A stretch of 64,000 nucleotides of DNA from Archaeoglobus veneficus SNP6. GTDB taxonomy: Archaea > Halobacteriota > Archaeoglobi > Archaeoglobales > Archaeoglobaceae. This document shows, one piece after another, positions 42,018 to 51,189 of this stretch. The stretch spans positions 372,001 through 436,000 of the forward strand of contig NC_015320.1 of assembly GCF_000194625.1 (NCBI RefSeq), written 5' to 3'. Both the position numbers and the translations under genes were made by a program. How positions within the stretch are numbered: the stretch's first letter is position 1; each line of letters starts with the position of its first letter. Below the pieces are notes generated by a model. That model ran no database searches, was not told the DNA's origin, and saw only the letters and a list, made by a program, of their open reading frames with translations.

Positions 42018-42600
42018 CTACATAATTCCCGCTCTCTTCAAGGCTCTCTCAATCTCCGAAATCTTTGAGTGAATCTCCTTGAGGTTTGACTCCATGTATT
42101 CTTTCATGTCTGAGCGAAGTAAGTCTATTTTCCCTCCTATTTCCCCTCTTGTTTTCTCAGATTCTTCTTTTATTATTGACCCCAATTCTTTTCTCGTCGT
42201 CTCTCCCTCTTCTCTCACAGCTATCTTGACTTCTCTGATCTCCTTTATCGTTTCATCCTGCTTATCCATCATTTCAAGCATTATAGGGATAGCCTTACCC
42301 CAGTGTTCCATCTGAAATGCTTGCATACATCTTTCAATTGGGGGGGACTTCGTACTTGTAATCTTCGAAATCTACTGATTCCACTACTGCTTTCTCCGGT
42401 TTTTCTGCTTTAATCCTCTGCTTTATTATTTCAACGATTTCATCTGGAGCATCTATTAAACATGTTACAGCCTGCTTACCATCGATTTCAACGTTGAAAA
42501 CTCCAAATCTGTCAATTCCGTATTCCAAAGCCATATTTATCAGCTTGACCCTGTATCCAACTCCGTGAACCTTACCTTTGATTGTTATCCTCAGTTTCAT
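42018..42600 (-). pseudogene. Acylphosphatase/coiled-coil paralogue D, frameshifted in a G7 run
   Basis: Two frames make up one gene: the first (42334-42600) gives the acylphosphatase domain (IKGKVHGVGYRVKLINMALEYG, VFNVEIDGKQAV) and stops at YEVPPN. The second resumes after the break (AFQMEHWGKAIPIMLEM) to the tail ALKRAGIM. In paralogue B the junction reads YEVPPIERSIQTF; here seven C's (plus G7, 42340-42346) replace the six needed. One base less would restore a 193-residue protein. May be phase variation, decay or a sequence error. Confidence 0.75.
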
Positions 42601-43005
42601 GCTCTTAGTTTGATAGGGCGATTAAATAGATTTTGATTGATAGCCTGCTGCTGTAACTCGATAATCTGTCTTCCTTAACTTCCGATACATCCGTTTTTAT
42701 AATGTTTTATAATGCTCTTTTTGCTGCAAACCCAGACTGGATAAGTTCTGCATCACTCAGCCATGCACAGCAACGCCGCCTGCATGCATATCCTCTCCTA
42801 CACATCTCCACAGCCAAAAACAGCAAAAGATTTAAATATGGTTTTAGTTTTATATTGGTAAGGTGGCGGCGGGTAGCTGAAGGCGGGCTTTACAAAGTAT
42901 TTCGTTGCCTGCCGAAGCTATCTTCGCCGCCAGCAAAAAGTAGAGTTTATATAGTGGAAGGTGTAAGGCAACGCGTCTATTTCGAAAAGAGGAGGTAGGT
43001 AGAGT
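42601..43005 (+). promoter_or_regulatory. Long upstream region of the first S-layer gene
   Basis: 405 bases without a gene. Two TATA-like boxes can be seen: TTTAAATAT (42831-42839) and TTTATATAG (42946-42954). Transcription from the first would begin near 42861, at the foot of a long hairpin (42864-42932). The second would give a leader of about 30 bases ending in GGAGGT (42991-42996) before the start. The 5' half holds nothing recognised. Confidence 0.6.
42864..42932 (+). ncRNA. Long hairpin in the S-layer leader, with competing alternative pairing
   Basis: Three stacked stems: TGGCGGCG (42864-42871) with CGCCGCCA (42925-42932); GGTAGCT (42872-42878) with AGCTATC (42916-42922); GGCGGGC (42882-42888) with GCCTGCC (42907-42913); small GAA/GA and TT internal loops and an 18-base tip. 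The tip/stem bases CGTTGCCT (42903-42910) can instead pair perfectly with AGGCAACG (42966-42973) nearer the start codon. This is the pattern of a switch or attenuator; function unproven. Confidence 0.6.
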
Positions 43006-45786
43006 ATGAGTAGGAAAAGTTTGAAAATAGGGATAGCGACACTACTGGTACTACTGATGGCAATGGCTACAGCGAGTGCTGCAACCTTTACAGATGCTGA
43101 TGTAGAGTTCAAGAACACAACGTATCCTCAGATTACACTTACTGTCTATGACATTACTCAGAACAACACTACAAATATCCTCTCACTTGACTATGGAGAT
43201 GTCCTCAAGATCTCTGTAGACGTTCCCGACAGAGCTACTGTTAAGCTCATAGACTTGGACACCAATGATGTCATAATAACTGAGACGGTCTCTGGTTACG
43301 CCGAAATTTCATGGGACACCTTGGCACTTGGAATTAAACCCTCTAACTATACGATTTCCGTGTTTGCAAGCACTACTACTGATACTAATGAGATGAACAT
43401 TAATATTAAATCGACAGTGAACAGTGTGACTAACGAAGGTGACTGGGTTAACGACACATCTGGTTACAAGATCGTTGTCAATCCGAAAGAAGTAAACCAG
43501 CCGGAGATTACCCTTACGCTTAAGAACCCCACAACGCCGGTAGCAAAGGGCGACTTGGTTGTTATTGAAGGGTACATCTATGGAGCAACTCAGGCATACT
43601 ACAATGTAACTGGTCCGTACAACACGAGCAAGATTGTGGGTGGCAACTACTCAGACTTTGTTCTTGAAAATGGTGCTGCGGACAATGACAACCTGATAAG
43701 CGTACAGTCTGGCACTCACAAGTTCGAGATTGGTATAAAGACAGATGTGCTATTCAACGATTACGATGCAACTTCCGGTACGTACAAGCTTACTGTAAAG
43801 TCTGGTGAAACTGAAGAGAGTATAGAGTTCCAGATTACAGACCTCACGATAAACCTTGAAATAGAGAAAGACACTGTCAGGCTCGGTGAGGAGATTTCAT
43901 TCTATGGTACAACAAATGCTGCAGAGAGTGGCAGTGACTACGACCTGAGTCCGAGGAACAATGTTACCATAAAGATATTCAATGACACATCAGCCAACTG
44001 GGATGACGCTCAGTACTTGGTTGACACTCTTGTAGATGACACAATCGCGAGCGATGGCTCGTTCAGCAAGGATCTGACGTTCCAGCTTGACTGGAAGAAG
44101 GACACGGACTACAAGGCAATTGCAAGAGTTTACACAACTGCCGACTGCTATGAGGAGGCTGAAGTAACATTCTACGTTAAGAAGCCAGAAATAACCCTCA
44201 ACCTCGACAAGTATACCTATGAGAGAGGCGAAAAGATAACAATCAAGGGTACTACGAGCCTTAAGGGCGGCCAGAAGGTTGTACTTTATGGAGATCTCAG
44301 TGACCTTGTAATTGGTGTTGGTACGAGTGGTGCCATCGTTTACACAAGCACGGATGGTTCATTTGAGAAAGAGTTTACGGTCAAGCCGGATGCCTCTCTG
44401 ACAACTTACACAATCAAAGCAAAGATCGTAGATTCTAACGGCAATGAAGTCGCTAAGACTTCTGCGGACGTTAGAGTTGTCAGGCAGAGTCTCCAGGCAA
44501 CAATCAGCGACACAAGTGTGGTTAAGGGTGGCTACTTCAGAATAAACGGTACAACTACTGTTGACTACGTCTACATCTATGCAAGTGATAAGAATACATT
44601 TGTCGGAGTTGCTGAAAAGCCGGACGATGATCAGTTTGATCCAACCGCTGCTGGTTACACAACAAAGAGTGTTATTGTGGGTGATGACAACGAGTTCAAC
44701 GTCAGAATAGATGTTGAAGATACTGCAGACACTGGAACGTACACACTGTACCTCTATGCACCAGCAAACAGCACATGGATTGACACAACTGAGGATGCGC
44801 AGGTAGTATTCATGGTTACAGTAACTGATGTCGGCATAGTTGAAGCTCCGGAGTATGTTACAATCGTGCAGGGTGAGAGCAAGGACATCGACATTTACAT
44901 TAGCGCTGACGAGGATGATGATGTCTACGTCAATGCAACCTTCAGTGGTCAGGGTATTAAGGTCGATGCTGAGGACGATAGTGACCTGTACGTCTCACAG
45001 CTTGATGATGGAGTCGCGACGATAACAATCGATCCGTACTACAACTCATCGAGCGATGAACTTGTGAGCACGTACGGAACTAATTGCATGGTCCTCAAGC
45101 CGGGACTCTACACACTGAAGGTCGAGGTATTCTATGCAAACTCTGATGACAAGGCTGACGAAATTAGCATACCTGTAGAGGTCGTAGCGCCTACGCTCGA
45201 CGTCGATGCGCCGAGTGAGGTAGTGAAGGGCGACCAGCTCGTGATTACAATTAAGACGAACAGAGACAGCGGATACGACAACATATATGTCATCCTGAAG
45301 GCTCCAATGGACGAGTACAAGCAGAAGGTATCAACTGACGAGAACGGAACGGCAGTAGCAATCTTTGAGACTATGGGTCTCACTCTTGGCGAATACAAGC
45401 TTTACGTAAGAGATACTCTTGGTACTGAGTCTGGTGGAAACATCGACGACTACTATGACATTGATCCGACTGATGCATATGCTAGGACTTACGATGCCGA
45501 CGACGACATCCTCGTAATCAAGACAGTCAGCATCGTTGAGGAGCTCACGACCACACCAACACCTGAGGAGACTGCCACACCAGTAGAGACTGTTGAAGAA
45601 ACCCCGACACCGGTAGAAACAACCCCGACACCGGTAGAAACTACTGCAACACCAGCACCTACCACACCTGAGGAGACCGCCACGCCAGTGCCAACTGAGA
45701 CCAAGGAAGAGAAGCAGCCCGGCTTCGAGGCAGTGTTTGCCATTGCCGGTCTGCTGGCAGTAGCATACCTGCTGAGGAGGCGCTAA
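43006..45786 (+). CDS. S-layer type surface protein with PGF-CTERM
   Basis: 926 residues. Signal peptide MSRKSLKIGIATLLVLLMAM then ATASA at the cleavage site. The body consists of many Ig-like beta repeats (for example ITLNLDKYTYERGEKITIKGTTSLKGG, IVEAPEYVTIVQGESKDIDIYI) with many NxT/S sites for N-glycosylation. Near the C-terminus are Thr/Pro repeats (PVETTPTPVETTATP), then PGFEAVFAIAGLLAVAYLLRRR: the PGF-CTERM signal that archaeosortase A removes when linking the protein to lipid. Probably the major S-layer or a close paralogue. GGAGGT lies 9 bases before the ATG. A T/C-rich terminator follows. Confidence 0.93.
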   Translation: MSRKSLKIGIATLLVLLMAMATASAATFTDADVEFKNTTYPQITLTVYDITQNNTTNILSLDYGDVLKISVDVPDRATVKLIDLDTNDVIITETVSGYAEISWDTLALGIKPSNYTISVFASTTTDTNEMNINIKSTVNSVTNEGDWVNDTSGYKIVVNPKEVNQPEITLTLKNPTTPVAKGDLVVIEGYIYGATQAYYNVTGPYNTSKIVGGNYSDFVLENGAADNDNLISVQSGTHKFEIGIKTDVLFNDYDATSGTYKLTVKSGETEESIEFQITDLTINLEIEKDTVRLGEEISFYGTTNAAESGSDYDLSPRNNVTIKIFNDTSANWDDAQYLVDTLVDDTIASDGSFSKDLTFQLDWKKDTDYKAIARVYTTADCYEEAEVTFYVKKPEITLNLDKYTYERGEKITIKGTTSLKGGQKVVLYGDLSDLVIGVGTSGAIVYTSTDGSFEKEFTVKPDASLTTYTIKAKIVDSNGNEVAKTSADVRVVRQSLQATISDTSVVKGGYFRINGTTTVDYVYIYASDKNTFVGVAEKPDDDQFDPTAAGYTTKSVIVGDDNEFNVRIDVEDTADTGTYTLYLYAPANSTWIDTTEDAQVVFMVTVTDVGIVEAPEYVTIVQGESKDIDIYISADEDDDVYVNATFSGQGIKVDAEDDSDLYVSQLDDGVATITIDPYYNSSSDELVSTYGTNCMVLKPGLYTLKVEVFYANSDDKADEISIPVEVVAPTLDVDAPSEVVKGDQLVITIKTNRDSGYDNIYVILKAPMDEYKQKVSTDENGTAVAIFETMGLTLGEYKLYVRDTLGTESGGNIDDYYDIDPTDAYARTYDADDDILVIKTVSIVEELTTTPTPEETATPVETVEETPTPVETTPTPVETTATPAPTTPEETATPVPTETKEEKQPGFEAVFAIAGLLAVAYLLRRR

Positions 45787-46315
45787 ACTCCCAGCTTTCC
45801 CTTTTTTCTTATTTTGTTTTCTTGGGCTTAGCAGTTCTGTATCGGTTTTTCTGTCCGAGAGATGCCTTTTTCTGTCTTGCAGAATCAATCCACAAGGTGG
45901 CAGGAGAGTACAGTTAATGCCGGTTCTTGCTAATTGCTTATGCTAATCAGTTGATGCGAGCCGTGGGAAAAGTGTCAAAATTCGAAAGCTGAAGGGGTAT
46001 TGAGGATTTAGATTAGGCATTATCCAGCTTCACTTTTATCGAGCCTACACACGTCTGACACGTCTGGGTATCTAAGGAGACGAGGTAATTTCTACGATTT
46101 TACGATTTGTTGAATGTTTGTTAGTGTTTGTTGAAGTGGAGGTAACCTTGAGAAATAATCTCAGGAAAAGATATCAAAAATAACAAGAGAAAAATTTATA
46201 TGGAATAACTTATAAAGACTAAGAGGGTTTAGCCCATGCCGAAAAGGCAGGGCTTATATAGTCCGACGGCGGGAGTTAAGTAGTGTGGTAAATTGAAGCA
46301 AGGGGGAAGTGATGT
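45787..46315 (+). promoter_or_regulatory. Intergenic region and leader between the two surface-protein genes
   Basis: 529 bases. A terminator-like pyrimidine tract (CTTTCCCTTTTTTCTTATTT, about 45800) follows the first gene. A tandem 9-base repeat (ACACGTCTG twice, 46049-46066) and TATA-like boxes TTTATATG (46195-46202), CTTATAAAG (46209-46217) and TTATATAG (46254-46261) precede the second. The hairpin at 46232-46253 lies between the boxes. A strong purine site (AGGGGGAAG) stands before the start codon at 46316. Confidence 0.6.
46232..46253 (+). ncRNA. Hairpin in the leader of the second surface-protein gene
   Basis: GCCC-A-TGCC (46232-46240), loop GAAAA, GGCA-GGGC (46246-46253): eight base pairs with one bulged A. 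Outer bases GACTA (46217-46221) and TAGTC (46259-46263) can pair as well. Its place between two TATA-like boxes parallels the hairpin of the first surface-protein gene. Confidence 0.5.
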
Positions 46316-49138
46316 ATGGGAAATAAAGGATTAATCAGGATAGGAATGGCTTTTCTCGTGTTACTTGCGGTGATGGGGGTTGCTAACGCTGGAAATGTGA
46401 CAGGTATATACGACGCTGATGGAGCAAACTTGGTTGTTCCTGGTGAAACTTACTTAGCGTATAACTTTACATATCTAGAAACAAGTGTTACTGGGAAAAC
46501 TAACCTAACATGGTTTAACATTTCTGGATGGAACACTTCAGCTTTAGGTTGGAACGACAATAATGTAAGCTTTGATGACATAGTTAATATTTCGTTATGG
46601 AACACGTCTGATTGGAGCCTTATCGGTAATGCATCAAGAAGTGATATCCAGGACGGTTTTCCGATAAACATTGATCTCAGGAACTATACAATAACTGCAG
46701 ATACTGTCATCTACGTCAATATAACATTAAACACCACAGGTTTAATAGATGGTAAGCAAATAGCATTTAATGCAAGTTTAAGTTATGTATCAAATGTAAC
46801 TGGTACTACTGAATACCCGAATACTGAATGGGTAAACGACACAGCAGCGGAAACAATCAACGTGTTAAATGCGACAATGGATATAACCGATCAGTATGCT
46901 GCACAAAACCAGGACAACATCGTGATTGCAAATCTAATTGTGGATCCGGCCAATAACACCGTAGCAACAAATCTAACGGCCGTAACGTTCAACATAACGA
47001 GTGCAACTCTGAATCCAAGCAGCATAACAAACTTCAGCCTGTGGAACGATACCAACGCGAACGGCAAGTTCGACCCCGGAGATCAGCTTGTTGCAAGCAT
47101 ACCCGGAAATACGTTGAATGCGAGCTTTACAAATCTGGATTCGGATCCAGACTCTTTCATACCGGCTAATACATTCGGACGCTTCTTCTTAACGATGAAC
47201 GTAAGCGGGGCGAGTGATGGCGATAATTACAGGCTAAAGGTTTTTGCCCAGAACATATCTATAAAGGAGGGGACTGGAGATTCTGCAGACACTACCGAGT
47301 CCTTACTGCTAACAATTAAGAAGGTTGAGGAAGACTCACCAGCTACAACAGTCGTTCCAGGTCAGACCTATTTAGCGTACAATATCACCTACTACGAAAG
47401 AACGAGTGACACTGATGGAGCGATCCTAGAGTGGCTCAACATAACCGGATGGAACAACTCTGTCAGCAACCTTGCAAACATCGATGACATCGTAAACATT
47501 ACGGTTACAAACGCAACTACTGGTGTTGTATTAGGCTACAACGATACATTTACAGCGTTCCCGATTAGTATTCCCCTGAATGAAGTCGTTCCGGATAATT
47601 CAACCTACAAGCTCTCTATCTGGGTAACGGTCAACACCACCGGGCTTGTGGACGGCAGGAACATTTCGTTCAACGCAACACTCAAAGACAACGAGAGCAT
47701 GGTTGTCTATACGAGCGATCCCGATGTGGAGACGATAAACGTTCTGGATGCTGTAGCTCATCCAACGGATGCGCATGCGTATGAGGGACAGAACCTCGTG
47801 GTTGTGGGCAACATAACGATCACTCCCGGCGTTTCCACGAATCTCGTGGCAATCACCTTTAACGCAACATCAGCCACAACCCTGACAGCAGACGACATAA
47901 GCCAGTTTGCTCTCTGGAAAGACGACAATGGAGACAACGTATTCGATTCCGGCGATACGCTGATTGCCAGCATATCTGCAACGGACATAAACGCAAGTTT
48001 TACAGGTCTGTCTGTTTCAGTTCCGGCAACTACCCGCTTCTTCCTGACAATGAACCTCAGCAGCGACATTCCAGAAAATAGAATATACTATCAGGCTGAG
48101 GTACTTCCGCGGAATATTGTGGTAAGCAACGGAACAGGAGCTTCCTCAACTACCGGGCCGTTCTCAATTGTGGCAATAACAACGGTCAACGACTCAGCAA
48201 AGACTTACGTAAAGCCCGGTGAAACGTACCTCGCATACATCATAACGTATGCTGAAAATAGGAACGATCCAACAGGAGCGCTGCTGCAGTGGTTCAACAT
48301 AACGGGCATGAGTGCCGGTACAATTACAAACATAGTGAACGTTACAGTTAGAAATGCAACCGACGGCACGCTGCTCGGATACAGCAACTCGTTCAGTGGG
48401 TTCCCAATATCTGTGAATCTTAGCAATCTAAATCCATCTGCTGCAATAGTTCCTGACAACACAACTTACAAGCTCGCAATTTATCTGACAGTTGCTTCAT
48501 CGGTACCTGATGCTACACAGATTGCTGTAAATGCAACTCTTGTGACAAATGAAACCGTCAATGCGCTGGTCGTGAACGATCCATCCCCCGAAATAGTCTC
48601 AATACCGAGTATAAGGATAATCGCTCCGAGCAGCGTGGGCATCGGAAGCTTAACCATCCCGATTAAAGTGGTTGATGCTGCCGGCAATCCTCTTCAGAAC
48701 AGCAGAGTTACGATATCCGGATTGGTTCCGGCAACAACAAAGCTTACCGGGTCGAATGGAATAGCAACGTTCAACGTGTTCGTAGTTTACGCTGGAACGA
48801 TTAATGTGAAGGCAACGTACACAAACGCTGAAAGAAACACCCTGACCGCCACAGCATCCATAAGGGTTGCACCTTCTGCTGGAGCTGGCGGTGGTGGTTA
48901 CATAGTTACACCCGAGGAAACGACAACACCCGAAGAAACAATTACGCCAGTCGAAACCGCAACGCCAGTCGAAACAACACCCACCGTCACGCCAGTAGAG
49001 ACCACTGCAACGCCAGTTGAAACCACAGCAACACCTGCAGTTACTGAAACTACGCCAGAAAAGCCAGTACCGGGCTTCGAGGCAGTGTTCGCCATCGCTG
49101 GCCTGCTGGCAGTAGCATACCTGCTGAGGAGGCGCTGA
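46316..49138 (+). CDS. Large secreted repeat protein with PGF-CTERM
   Basis: 940 residues. Signal peptide (GMAFLVLLAVMGVANA). Three repeats of roughly 285-305 residues begin near residues 39 (VVPGETYLAYNFTYLE), 344 (VVPGQTYLAYNITYYE) and 629 (VKPGETYLAYIITYAE), each with FNITSAT/ISQFALWKD-like segments and many N-glycosylation sites. Then a beta domain (IRIIAPSSVGIGSLTIPIKVVD), a glycine stretch, Thr/Pro repeats and the same PGF-CTERM as the first surface gene. It would be lipid-anchored by archaeosortase, as a second S-layer-associated protein. The last 60 bases are nearly identical to those of the first gene. Confidence 0.9.
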   Translation: MGNKGLIRIGMAFLVLLAVMGVANAGNVTGIYDADGANLVVPGETYLAYNFTYLETSVTGKTNLTWFNISGWNTSALGWNDNNVSFDDIVNISLWNTSDWSLIGNASRSDIQDGFPINIDLRNYTITADTVIYVNITLNTTGLIDGKQIAFNASLSYVSNVTGTTEYPNTEWVNDTAAETINVLNATMDITDQYAAQNQDNIVIANLIVDPANNTVATNLTAVTFNITSATLNPSSITNFSLWNDTNANGKFDPGDQLVASIPGNTLNASFTNLDSDPDSFIPANTFGRFFLTMNVSGASDGDNYRLKVFAQNISIKEGTGDSADTTESLLLTIKKVEEDSPATTVVPGQTYLAYNITYYERTSDTDGAILEWLNITGWNNSVSNLANIDDIVNITVTNATTGVVLGYNDTFTAFPISIPLNEVVPDNSTYKLSIWVTVNTTGLVDGRNISFNATLKDNESMVVYTSDPDVETINVLDAVAHPTDAHAYEGQNLVVVGNITITPGVSTNLVAITFNATSATTLTADDISQFALWKDDNGDNVFDSGDTLIASISATDINASFTGLSVSVPATTRFFLTMNLSSDIPENRIYYQAEVLPRNIVVSNGTGASSTTGPFSIVAITTVNDSAKTYVKPGETYLAYIITYAENRNDPTGALLQWFNITGMSAGTITNIVNVTVRNATDGTLLGYSNSFSGFPISVNLSNLNPSAAIVPDNTTYKLAIYLTVASSVPDATQIAVNATLVTNETVNALVVNDPSPEIVSIPSIRIIAPSSVGIGSLTIPIKVVDAAGNPLQNSRVTISGLVPATTKLTGSNGIATFNVFVVYAGTINVKATYTNAERNTLTATASIRVAPSAGAGGGGYIVTPEETTTPEETITPVETATPVETTPTVTPVETTATPVETTATPAVTETTPEKPVPGFEAVFAIAGLLAVAYLLRRR

Positions 49139-49498
49139 ACCTGATTTTCTCCTTTTCTTTTTTCTTATTTTTGTAAATCCTGTTTCTAAATTTGCTTATT
49201 CTCTCTCAGGAGAATCTACATCTCCTATCCAGCGATCGAAAAGCTACCTGCGACAGCATAAAGCTGAACACAATCGTCGGGGGGCATGTGTGAAACTCGA
49301 TGAAATACGATTGCCTGGTGTGTCAGGACGAAAAGCCATGAAATCAATAATCAGAGAAAAGAGAAACCAATTGGTGAAAACCGGGTAACGTGTAAATCAG
49401 ATCTACAGGCAATACGGGGAAACAAGAGAAAATTCAGAGCTAAAGAAGATGACAAAATGAGAGAAATGTTTTAAATCTTATCGAAATTAAAGGAGTTT
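49139..49498. other. Intergenic region after the second surface-protein gene
   Basis: 360 bases. The first 35 are a terminator-like pyrimidine tract (TTTTCTTTTTTCTTATTTTT). AGGAGA/TCTCCT (49208-49226) can form a small hairpin. The rest shows no coding sequence I can recognise; AAGGAG (about 49490) belongs to the antitoxin gene that follows. Confidence 0.5.
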
Positions 49499-49723
49499 AT
49501 GGTCAGGACGATTACAATCCGGGTACCAGACTGGATTGATGAAGAAAAACTCAGAAGAGCTATAGCTCAGGCAGTGGCTCAGGTCACGTCTTCAAAAGAG
49601 ATACCGGTTAAAGAAATAAGGGAGATGTTAGGGATAAGGTCTGAAGATTTAACGGAGGAGCTTGAAATCGAAAATAACATAGAAAAACTAAGGGAAAAAG
49701 AAAAGGAAAGATTAAAATGGTAG
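49499..49723 (+). CDS. VapB-type antitoxin
   Basis: 74 residues: VRTITIRVPDWIDEEKLRRAIAQAVAQV at the start is a short DNA-binding beta-helix module, followed by an acidic helix (EELEIENNIEKLREKEKERL) that would wrap the toxin. AAGGAG precedes the ATG. It overlaps the PIN gene by 7 bases. Confidence 0.8.
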   Translation: MVRTITIRVPDWIDEEKLRRAIAQAVAQVTSSKEIPVKEIREMLGIRSEDLTEELEIENNIEKLREKEKERLKW

Positions 49724-50043
49724 TACTGGACACTAATGTAGTCATTGAACGTATTAGAAATAGAGAAGAAGTGAGAGACAACATAACTGCAGTTACGTTT
49801 GTAGAATTTCCGAAAATCGTATATTACAAGAAATTCCACGGTAAAATTCTATTTCCAAACACAGATGACTTTATACTGGCTCATAAAATTCAAAGTGAAC
49901 TTGTAAGAGAGGGTAAAGCTAAAACCTTTGCGGATCTACTTATAGCCTCCATATGTATAAACAGGGACGAAGAATTGGTAACAAATGATAGGGATTTCAT
50001 AGACATTGGAAAAATTTCAAACCTTAAACTTAAGATAATTTAA
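49717..50043 (+). CDS. VapC-type PIN ribonuclease toxin
   Basis: 108 residues. VVLDTNVVIERIRN carries the first acid, VEFPKIVYYKKF the second, ADLLIASICI the third and ELVTNDRDF the fourth: a complete PIN quartet. It is shorter than the usual 130 residues, with a reduced middle region. Coupled to the antitoxin before it. Confidence 0.85.
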   Translation: MVVLDTNVVIERIRNREEVRDNITAVTFVEFPKIVYYKKFHGKILFPNTDDFILAHKIQSELVREGKAKTFADLLIASICINRDEELVTNDRDFIDIGKISNLKLKII

Positions 50044-50044
50044 T

Positions 50045-50212
50045 AATTCAAATTTTTACAGAGAGGGGAAACTAACGTTAAAGCAAGCTTCAGATTTGGC
50101 TGACTTATGCTTAGAAGACTTCATGAAAGTTCTGAGCGAGAAAAAAGTGAGCGTAATCAATTGGGACGAAGAAGAACTACAGAAGGAGTTAAAGAATGCA
50201 GATAGTTTCTAA
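50045..50212 (+). pseudogene. Truncated UPF0175 antitoxin remnant
   Basis: In-frame remnant of about 55 codons with no start: FYREGKLTLKQASDLADLCLEDFMKVLSEKKV and NWDEEELQKEL are the UPF0175 C-terminal half. The DNA-binding N-terminus is missing, directly after the vapC stop. It overlaps the start of the broken DUF3368 gene, the same gene order as at 37.1-37.9 kb. Confidence 0.7.
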
Positions 50213-50679
50213 TACGTCTCCTCTAATTCTAAAGAAATCTGGAGCTATCTTTATTCTTGATGATTTATTTGATAGTGGTAATCCCAAAAAGTGTTCAGAG
50301 GGAGTTATTCAAAAAGGAGAAGGAGTTTTTCTCTTCACTCAAAATTTTGAGGGTTGCTGAGCTTAAAGATGACAATTTAGCTAAGGCTTTAAAGTTGATT
50401 GTTGACGAAGGAGAAGCTGAGGCATTGGCCTTAGCTTTAGAATTAAACTTGCCAGTACTCATCGACGATGGCAAAGGAAGAAGAGTAGCAGAGAAACTCG
50501 GTTTAAAATTTATAGGATCATTGGGATTGCTGAAAATAGCGAAAAAAAGAGGAATTATTGTGGAAGTAAAACCTTTTATTCAAAAATTCCTGAACAAAGG
50601 ATACTATCTGGATGAGAGACTGATCAGACGATTTTTAGAAATTTGGGTGAAGAGTGATTTGGCAGGGGATTTGGAATAG
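50196..50679 (+). pseudogene. DUF3368 PIN toxin, frameshifted
   Basis: The ATG at 50196 opens QIVSNTSPLILKKSGAIFILDDLF, the DUF3368 start, but the frame is lost near 50270-50280. The rest continues in the next frame (VVIPKSVQRELFKKEKEFF, then VDEGEAEALALALELNLPVLIDDGKGRRVAEKLG, ending WVKSDLAGDLE). A single base change would rejoin them. Decayed partner of the truncated antitoxin before it. Confidence 0.75.
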
Positions 50680-51003
50680 AGGGGTTGAGTATTTGCAGTC
50701 TGTTTGCGTTGATAGCTGCTGCTAATTTTTATTTTTTGCTGTCATTCAGAATTGTGAAAGTTGGCTATCACACATCTCGAGATAGAGAAAATTCGGATGA
50801 TACTGAACCATCTAACCGTGCCAGATCACAGCTTAACCATGTTCGCTTTCGTGGAAAAACAATTGGGCAGACAGCCAAAGCAGATGTGCCCGGGAGAATC
50901 TCAAGGGTTTATGTGATTGTTACCAGGGAAATGGGTTTCTGTGAATTTTGTCCCAAACCCCTCAATGCAAAAGAATTAATAATCGTATACCACACTTAAA
51001 AGT
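50680..51003. other. Intergenic region, no recognisable gene
   Basis: 324 bases. A 104-codon frame (50685-50999) spans it but its translation has no recognisable domain, odd composition and no ribosome site, so I do not call it. The TATA-like AATAATCGTATACC near 50980 may serve the next module. Confidence 0.4.
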
Positions 51004-51189
51004 ATGAGCGTTGAAGTTGAGCTGAAAGAAATAAAAAAGCACATACTTGAGATATCAAAAAAGCTTGACGAACTTATGCAGGAGAGGGAAATAGTTTCCA
51101 TGATGAAACTCTCTGAGAAGTCTCTGAAATTCCTTGAGAACGAACCGGATATTTACAGGATTGAAGATCTGAGAGTTAGATACAAATGA
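51004..51189 (+). CDS. Antitoxin of a MazF/PemK module
   Basis: 61 residues, helical and acidic (VELKEIKKHILEISKKLDELMQ, then FLENEPDIYRIEDLRVRYK). It overlaps the toxin start by four bases (ATGA), the usual arrangement. Homology to a named antitoxin family is not clear. Confidence 0.75.
   Translation: MSVEVELKEIKKHILEISKKLDELMQEREIVSMMKLSEKSLKFLENEPDIYRIEDLRVRYK

Noticed and set aside
45489-45743. Gly/Val/Ser-rich minus-strand frames over the Thr/Pro stalks of the surface proteins (also 48898-49095)
   Set aside because: They are the antisense reading of low-complexity Thr/Pro repeats.
50685-50999. 104-codon plus-strand frame between the broken DUF3368 gene and the MazF-type module
   Set aside because: No ribosome site, no recognisable domain and unusual composition; treated as non-coding.
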